Of a DNA stretch of 46,224 nt, positions 40,969 to 46,224 are shown in pieces. A program made the position numbers and the translations under genes. Source of the DNA: Deltaproteobacteria bacterium (lineage in GTDB: Bacteria; Desulfobacterota; Desulfobacteria; Desulfobacterales; Desulfatibacillaceae); NCBI GenBank assembly GCA_016235345.1, contig JACRLG010000034.1, forward strand, positions 1-46,224, in the 5' to 3' direction. The notes under the pieces were generated by a model. It saw only the letters and a program-made list of their open reading frames with translations. It had not been told where the DNA came from and ran no database searches. Numbering within the stretch: position 1 is the stretch's first letter; every line of letters begins with the position of its first letter.

Positions 40969-40995
40969 GGGAGGAAATGCCCCGGCCTTCCTCCC
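40969..40995. terminator. Hairpins behind the epimerase gene
   Basis: GGGAGGAA (40969-40976) pairs perfectly with TTCCTCCC (40988-40995). A second imperfect hairpin lies at 40912-40935 (ATGCTTCGCT with AGCGGAGCAT). Both sit between the minus-strand epimerase stop (41056) and the HIRAN gene start. Neither is followed by a good T run on the minus strand. Confidence 0.4.
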
Positions 40996-41055
40996 CCCCT
41001 CCTTTTTCGGGAAAACGAAAAATGGAAATAAATTGCGCTCCCGGAAATATATTGT

Positions 41056-42006
41056 TTACCTTAAAACCCCCTTTGACCGCAACATTATCTCCATGGTCTC
41101 CCTGGTGGAGTAACGGAACCTGAAACCCAGGTCCAGGAGTTTTTTCGGGTTCATGGCCCAGGGATAGCGCACGTAGTCCACAAAGGACGGCGGGGCCTTG
41201 AGGATTGGAAGGCCCAATTTCCAGGCAAGGCCGAAGGCCGCCTTCAGCATGAGGTCGGTCATTGGCACGGCGGGCCTTTTGGTCAGGGCGTTGACCTCGG
41301 AAACGGTCATGAAGTCCGGCGGAGCCAGGTTGTAGGGGCCGGTTGCCTCTTTTTCCAGAAGAAAGAGCATGGCGCTAACCACGTCGTCCTCGTGCACGAA
41401 CTGGAAGGGCGGGGCCGAACCCACCGGCGCAAGGGCCACGGGCAGGGTGAACAGGGCCGAGATGTAGTTGTTCACGGACGGGCCGTAGATGACCGAGGGC
41501 CGCACCCAGCAGAGCTTTATTTCGGGATGTTTCGCCTGAAATTCCGAAAGATAAGCCTCCACCTCCGCTTTGTCCCTGGCGTAGGGGAAATCCGGATGCC
41601 TTCTTATGGGGTCGGTTTCGTTAAGGGGCACGGGGTTGTCGGGAAAAGCCCCGTAAGCGGTGCCGGAAGAGGTCACCATTATCTGTTTCACCCCGGCGGC
41701 GAGGGCTGCCTCCATCACGTTTTTGGTGCCGGTAACGTTCACCCTGTGCATGAGGTTCTCATCGTGAACAGGCGTCACCACAAAGGCCATGTGGATCAAA
41801 ACGTCCGGCCTGATTTCCCTTATCCAGGCCGCCGCGCTTTTTCCGGTCACGTCCAAGCGGCGTGCCTCGCCCCTTTCGTATTTCGACAAGGGGGGCTTGA
41901 CGTCTATGCCGTAAAACCGGTCGCAAAAAGCGCCCCTGTCCAGTTCCCGGCCAAGGCACTCCCCCAGATAACCGGCCAAACCCGTAACGAACACGGTTTT
42001 TCCCAT
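41056..42006 (-). CDS. NAD-dependent epimerase/dehydratase (extended SDR)
   Basis: This is a 316-residue extended SDR. TVFVTGLAGYLGECLGREL is the GxxGxxG NAD site, DVLIHMAFVV and MVTSSGTAYG carry the catalytic Ser region, and FPYARDKAEVEAYL is the intact YxxxK. FQFVHEDDVVSAMLFLL is typical of sugar-nucleotide-type epimerases. The C-terminal part (PWAMNPKKLLDLGFRFRYST) resembles that of the SDR at 8523 only loosely. The substrate is unknown. AAAGGGTGA precedes the ATG. It is divergent from the pfaA-like gene, so a link to lipid synthesis is conceivable. Confidence 0.85.
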   Translation of the reverse strand: MGKTVFVTGLAGYLGECLGRELDRGAFCDRFYGIDVKPPLSKYERGEARRLDVTGKSAAAWIREIRPDVLIHMAFVVTPVHDENLMHRVNVTGTKNVMEAALAAGVKQIMVTSSGTAYGAFPDNPVPLNETDPIRRHPDFPYARDKAEVEAYLSEFQAKHPEIKLCWVRPSVIYGPSVNNYISALFTLPVALAPVGSAPPFQFVHEDDVVSAMLFLLEKEATGPYNLAPPDFMTVSEVNALTKRPAVPMTDLMLKAAFGLAWKLGLPILKAPPSFVDYVRYPWAMNPKKLLDLGFRFRYSTRETMEIMLRSKGVLR

Positions 42007-42137
42007 GCGGAAATCACCCTTTCATCGTGGTCCAATGCGGATAACTCGTCCTCTTTTTTGCCGGGCCAGGCCCGGAGAGCCGTGTATCTTTTTGATGTGG
42101 GTAATCGATTTTTATGTTTCTTTGCCGAAGCTGTCAA

Positions 42138-42163
42138 GGCGGTTTTGGAAGGCGGTTTTGGAA
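42138..42163 (+). repeat. Tandem 13-bp direct repeat
   Basis: GGCGGTTTTGGAA occurs twice with no gap in the 303-base region between the epimerase and the pfaA-like gene. The rest of 42007-42211 shows no gene. Confidence 0.6.
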
Positions 42164-42211
42164 AGCCGCATTCCTGTAAGGTCTGACCGAAGTTGGCCCC
42201 TCAAAATGCCC

Positions 42212-42254
42212 TTGACAAATCCCTGCCAAATAAGTTAACCAACCAGTTAGTTAA
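42212..42254 (+). promoter_or_regulatory. Promoter with TetR-type palindrome before the pfaA-like gene
   Basis: A perfect TTGACA at 42212-42217 is followed by a palindrome at 42235-42254: TTAACCAAC, CA, GTTAGTTAA, with one mismatch. The palindrome covers the position of the -10 box, which is itself poor (TTAACC). A further AAACCAACC follows. The layout, and the resemblance to AAC/GTT-rich TetR-family sites (from memory), suggest repressor control. No tetR gene is visible in the window. Confidence 0.6.
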
Positions 42255-42309
42255 ACCAACCGGAAAGTAAACTTCCCCCGACCGACGCATCACTGAAGGA
42301 GCATCCGCC

Positions 42310-45300
42310 ATGGACGCCACTTCCATTGCTTCCCGCCCCAGGGCCGCCCGGCTCTCTGAAACCCCCATCGCCATAATCGGCATGTCGGCCATTCTGCCCG
42401 AATCGGAAAACCTTTCCCGGTACTGGCAGAATATTGTGGACGAACTCGACTGCATAAGGGACGTCCCGCCCGACCGCTGGAAAATCGCCGATCTGTATGA
42501 CCCTGACTCCAAGGCCCCGGACAAGACCTACTCCAAACGGGGCGGCTTCATACCGGAAATCGCCTTCGACCCCATGGAGTTCGGACTTCCGCCGAACATC
42601 CTTGAAGTCACGGACGTAAGCCAGCTTTTGGCCCTGGTGGCCGCGCGGGAGGTTCTGAAGGACGCGGGATACGCCGACGAGAAGAGCTTCGACCGCGACC
42701 GCATGGGGGTAACCCTTGGCGTGGGCGGTGGCCAGAAGCTCTACACCCCTCTGACTTCACGCCTCCAGTACCCCATCTGGAAAGAGGTGCTGGTAAAGAG
42801 CGGGGTCTCCGAGGCCGACGCGGAAGCGATCATATCCAAGATCAAAAAGGCCCACATACCCTGGGAGGAGAACTCCTTTCCGGGAATGCTTGGGAACGTG
42901 ATAGCAGGGCGGGTGGCCAACCGCTTCAATCTTGGCGGAACCAACTGCGTGCTGGACGCCGCCTGCGGCGGGGCCCTGGCTGCGGTGAAGATGGCCGTAA
43001 GCGAGCTTGTGGAGCATCGCGCCGACATCATGATTACGGGCGGGGTGGACACCGACAACTCGCCCTTCATGTACCTGTGCTTTTCCAAGACCCCCGCCAT
43101 GACCCCGGACGAGTACTGCTCGCCCTTTGACGAGGGAAGCAGGGGCATCCTGATTTCCGAAGGTATCGGGATGCTGGCCTTAAAACGCCTCGCCGACGCC
43201 GAACGCGACGGGGACCGGGTCTACGCGGTGATAAGGGGGCTTGGAACAAGCTCTGACGGAAAATTCAAGAGCATCTACGCCCCAAGGCCCGAAGGGCAGG
43301 CCAAGGCCCTTCGCCGGGCCTACCAGGACGCGGACATCTCCCCCAATACACTGGGGCTCATAGAGGCCCACGCCACCGGAACCCCTGCCGGGGACCTGTC
43401 CGAGTTCACGGCCCTGAAGCAGGTATTCGGGGAATGCGGCGCGGAGATGCAATCCATCGCAGTGGGAAGCGTCAAGAGCCAGATCGGCCACACCAAGACG
43501 GCGGCTGGCGCGGCGGGTCTCATCAAGGCGGCCCTGGCCCTTCACCACAAGGTGCTTCCGGCGACTCTCCACGTGTCCCGCCCCAACCCCAAGCTGGACG
43601 TCCCTAACTCCCCTTTTTACGTCAACACCGAAACAAGGCCCTGGGTGCGCTCAAACGGAACCCCTCGCCGCGCCGGAGTCTCGGCCTTCGGTTTCGGCGG
43701 AACCAACTTTCATTTTGTTCTGGAAGAATATGAAAAGGCAGCCGAAAAGCCTTTCCGCATTCACGGAAAAAACCGGGCCGCGCTCATCTGCGCCGATACG
43801 CCGCAAATCCTATTGAACAGGATGAATGACCTCGTTGCCCGTCTGTCCTCCCCCGAAGGCGAAAGGGCCTTTTCCGATCTCTGGCAGGCCTCCCGCTCTC
43901 TTTCCATTCCGCCGGATAGCGCCCGCGTGGGTTTAGTGGCGGATTCGGCGAAAAAGGCGGCGGAGCTTCTATGCGCCGCCGTGAAGGCCTTATCGGAAAG
44001 CCCGGAAAAGGAGGCTTTCAGCCTTCCCCAGGGCGTCCACTACAGGGTGCGCGCTCTTTCCGGCAAGGTCTGCGCCCTTTTTTCCGGCCAGGGCTCCCAG
44101 TACGTGAACATGGGCCGGGGGGCGGCGCTCAGTTTCCCGCCCGTTCACGAGATGTTCGGAAAGGCCGATCACCTTTTTTCGGAGCACGGCCTTGCCCCCC
44201 TTTCCGAGGCCGTATATCCCAGGCCGGTTTTTTCAAACGATGAAAAATCCGCCCTGGAAAGGGCGCTATCAGGCACCCGCCTTGCCCAGCCCGCCATAGG
44301 CGCGCTTTCAGCCGGGTTTTTCGAGGTTTTCCGCAAATCCGGTTTTTCGCCGGACTTTTTTGCAGGCCACAGTTTCGGTGAACTTTCCGCCCTTTGGGCC
44401 GCCGGGGCAATCAGCCTGGACGATTTTTTGAATCTTGCCAGAATCCGGGGAGAGGCAATGGCCCTTGCCCCCAAGCCAGGACACGATCCGGGAAAAATGG
44501 CTGCGATTCTTGCCTCCGCTTCCGACATCGCCGAAATTTGCGCCCTGTTCCCCAATGTGGTTACGGCCAATTATAACGGCCCAAGGCAGACGGTGATAGC
44601 CGGGCCGACGCCTGATCTTGACGCCTGCTGTGAAATGCTTTCCGGGCGCGGTTTCAAGGCCGTTCCCCTTCCGGTGTCGGCGGCCTTTCACAGCCCCTGC
44701 GTGGCACACGCGAAGGAGCCCTTCGCCCAGGCGGTTTCGGCGGTTTCCTTCAACGAAAACTGCGCCAGGGTCTTTTCAAACACCCTGGCCGGGCCGTATC
44801 CGAAAAACCCGGAAGAGGCCAAACGCCTTCTTTGCAACCATATTTTGAACCCGGTGCGCTTCACGGACGAAGTGGAAGCCATGTACGCAGCCGGAGCAAG
44901 AATCTTCGTGGAATTCGGCCCCAGGGACATTTTAAAGCGCATGGTTTCGGACATTTTGGGCGCTCGCCCGCATCTTGCACTGGCCGTTGACGCCAGGGGC
45001 AGGGACGGGGACGCGGCCTTGCGCGAAGCCTGGGCCGCCATGAAGGTTGCTGGCCTTCCCCTGGCCGACGCAGACCCGTGGGCAGCGCCGCCGGATCAGC
45101 AGGAAGCAAAACCGGGCCGGGCGGCGGTTAGGCTCACCGGCGCAAATTACGTGAGCGAAAAGACGAGAAAAGCCTATCAGGACTCAGTGAATGACGGTTT
45201 CACGGTGGGCGCCGCGAAAAAGGCAGGGGAAGGAAAGGACAGGAAAATGGAAGCATACGCCGATACGGTAACGTCAAAAGCCCTCAACAACGCCGTTTTC

Positions 45301-46224
45301 ACCACCTTGCCGCCGCACGGAACGCAGCCGCCCTGCCCCGCCGCCTCGCCTCCGGTCCGCGATACCGCAGCTCAACAGGTTTTTCAGGCGTCAGCCGCGC
45401 CCGTTGGGGTAAATCCTGCTGTGGAGCGCATTCCGGGCGTAAACAGCGCAATGCCCCTTTCCCGGCTGGAAAACGTGCTGGACCAGTTCATTTCCCACCA
45501 GCGCCAGACAACCGGGGCGCATGAGAAGTTCCTGGACAACAATTCCGAATACATCAAGGCCGTTTTCGGCCTTTTAAGCGATCAGGCCGCCCTTTTATCC
45601 AAAAACGGAAACGGGTCAAATGTGCCCGACGTTCTTTCACGGGGCATGGACGCCTTTCACGGGGTTTGGGCCGACACCGTCAGGGTTCACGGAAGATTTT
45701 TGGAGGAGGAGTCCAATAACGGCAGGCTCTGGCTTTACGCCGCATCCGGCCAGGATGCGCGGACGGCTCCCGTTGCCCGCGCCCTTCCGACGCAGCCGAT
45801 TCCCGCCATCAGCGCAAGGGCGGGAAGCCTTCCGGCTCCATCCCCCTCTCCTGTCCCGGTTTATGAGGCCCCTGCCCAAGCCGTGATCAAGCCTGCTGCT
45901 CCCGCGCCTTCCTCTGCGCCCGAAGTCCTCTTTCCGGTATCGCCCAAGCTCAAGGCCGCACAGCCTGAGCCGCCCAAGGCTCCTACCCCGTCAACACCCG
46001 CGCCGGTTGCCGACCTTTCGGGCGCGTTCCTGGAAGTTGTCTCCGAAAAAACCGGCTACCCCGTCTCCATGCTGGAGCTTTCAATGGACATGGAGGCCGA
46101 CCTTGGAATCGACTCGATAAAGCGCGTGGAAATCCTGGGAGCCATGCGGGAGCGCTTCCCCCACCTTCCGGAGTTGGAAGCGGCCGAGCTTGCCGAGTTG
46201 AAGACTTTGGGGCAGGTTGCGTCA
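42310..46224 (+). CDS. pfaA: PfaA-like polyunsaturated fatty acid/polyketide synthase, 5' part
   Basis: 1,305 codons are visible and the gene continues past the window. The ketosynthase (about residues 15-470) has IAIIGMSAILPESENLSRYW, VLDAACGGALAAVKMA with the active Cys 219, EAHATGTPAGD and GSVKSQIGHTKTAAGAAG. The acyltransferase (about 590-900) has FSGQGSQYVNMGRGA and AGHSFGELSALWAAG with Ser 688. A long Pro/Ala-rich linker includes FISHQRQTTGAHEKFLDNN, a PUFA-synthase-type segment. The first ACP shows LGIDSIKRVEILGAMRE with Ser 1269. KS-AT-ACP order is that of PfaA. AAGGAG lies eight bases before the ATG. Confidence 0.9.
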   Translation, partial: MDATSIASRPRAARLSETPIAIIGMSAILPESENLSRYWQNIVDELDCIRDVPPDRWKIADLYDPDSKAPDKTYSKRGGFIPEIAFDPMEFGLPPNILEVTDVSQLLALVAAREVLKDAGYADEKSFDRDRMGVTLGVGGGQKLYTPLTSRLQYPIWKEVLVKSGVSEADAEAIISKIKKAHIPWEENSFPGMLGNVIAGRVANRFNLGGTNCVLDAACGGALAAVKMAVSELVEHRADIMITGGVDTDNSPFMYLCFSKTPAMTPDEYCSPFDEGSRGILISEGIGMLALKRLADAERDGDRVYAVIRGLGTSSDGKFKSIYAPRPEGQAKALRRAYQDADISPNTLGLIEAHATGTPAGDLSEFTALKQVFGECGAEMQSIAVGSVKSQIGHTKTAAGAAGLIKAALALHHKVLPATLHVSRPNPKLDVPNSPFYVNTETRPWVRSNGTPRRAGVSAFGFGGTNFHFVLEEYEKAAEKPFRIHGKNRAALICADTPQILLNRMNDLVARLSSPEGERAFSDLWQASRSLSIPPDSARVGLVADSAKKAAELLCAAVKALSESPEKEAFSLPQGVHYRVRALSGKVCALFSGQGSQYVNMGRGAALSFPPVHEMFGKADHLFSEHGLAPLSEAVYPRPVFSNDEKSALERALSGTRLAQPAIGALSAGFFEVFRKSGFSPDFFAGHSFGELSALWAAGAISLDDFLNLARIRGEAMALAPKPGHDPGKMAAILASASDIAEICALFPNVVTANYNGPRQTVIAGPTPDLDACCEMLSGRGFKAVPLPVSAAFHSPCVAHAKEPFAQAVSAVSFNENCARVFSNTLAGPYPKNPEEAKRLLCNHILNPVRFTDEVEAMYAAGARIFVEFGPRDILKRMVSDILGARPHLALAVDARGRDGDAALREAWAAMKVAGLPLADADPWAAPPDQQEAKPGRAAVRLTGANYVSEKTRKAYQDSVNDGFTVGAAKKAGEGKDRKMEAYADTVTSKALNNAVFTTLPPHGTQPPCPAASPPVRDTAAQQVFQASAAPVGVNPAVERIPGVNSAMPLSRLENVLDQFISHQRQTTGAHEKFLDNNSEYIKAVFGLLSDQAALLSKNGNGSNVPDVLSRGMDAFHGVWADTVRVHGRFLEEESNNGRLWLYAASGQDARTAPVARALPTQPIPAISARAGSLPAPSPSPVPVYEAPAQAVIKPAAPAPSSAPEVLFPVSPKLKAAQPEPPKAPTPSTPAPVADLSGAFLEVVSEKTGYPVSMLELSMDMEADLGIDSIKRVEILGAMRERFPHLPELEAAELAELKTLGQVAS

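Overview
The window looks like chromosomal DNA of a GC-rich anaerobic member of the Desulfobacterota, probably a sulfate-reducer-like Desulfobacteria relative. The evidence is a korDABC-type ferredoxin-dependent 2-oxoacid oxidoreductase, a cysteine-rich 4Fe-4S protein, a CobA-HemD fusion beside hemC, a large acyl-CoA dehydrogenase, and the start of a PfaA-type polyunsaturated-fatty-acid/polyketide synthase. This is inference from gene content; no rRNA, tRNA, insertion sequence or CRISPR array was seen.

Layout. 1-6364 (minus strand): a tryptophan operon read as trpL leader - DAHP synthase - trpE - trpG - trpD - trpC - trpF - trpB (cut by the window edge). In front of it lies a complete transcription attenuator: a promoter, a 33-codon leader peptide with three clustered Trp codons, mutually exclusive antiterminator and terminator pairings, and a second terminator-like hairpin. 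6410-7010: a HigBA/RelE-type toxin-antitoxin pair. 7278-15267 (plus strand): Fe-S protein, SDR plus acyltransferase pair, a small conserved protein, an FdhD-like protein without the usual cysteines, rpe, aroQ and an acyl-CoA dehydrogenase. Four copies of one palindromic repeat family (115-163 bp) sit just behind stop codons in this stretch. 15275-16214 looks like a scar: a repeat copy, a toxin remnant and an AT-rich secreted-protein gene.

16292-23111: a Ser/Thr kinase with its PP2C phosphatase, mtgA, a TraB-family membrane protein and a secreted GDSL esterase with its own promoter and strong terminator. 23114-26651 (minus): P-loop ATPase - korD - korA - korB - korC, with a terminator-like hairpin in the leader after the promoter. 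26736-29268: three genes with overlapping ends (START-domain protein, membrane protein, rhodanese-membrane fusion). 29444-35007: a 1,424-residue AsmA-like protein and cinA. 35085-38885 (plus): FmdB-type zinc ribbon, hemC, cobA-hemD and a parvulin-type PPIase, feeding uroporphyrinogen III and precorrin-2/sirohaem synthesis.

38902-42006 (minus): a secreted C39-like cysteine peptidase, a HIRAN-like protein and an SDR epimerase. 42212-46224: a promoter overlapped by a TetR-type palindrome, then a pfaA-like synthase (KS-AT-ACP) that continues beyond the window. The most interesting items are the trp attenuator with tandem hairpins, the GTAC-centred repeat family, the possible leader terminator of the kor operon, the cysteine-less FdhD and the PUFA-synthase start with its operator-like palindrome.
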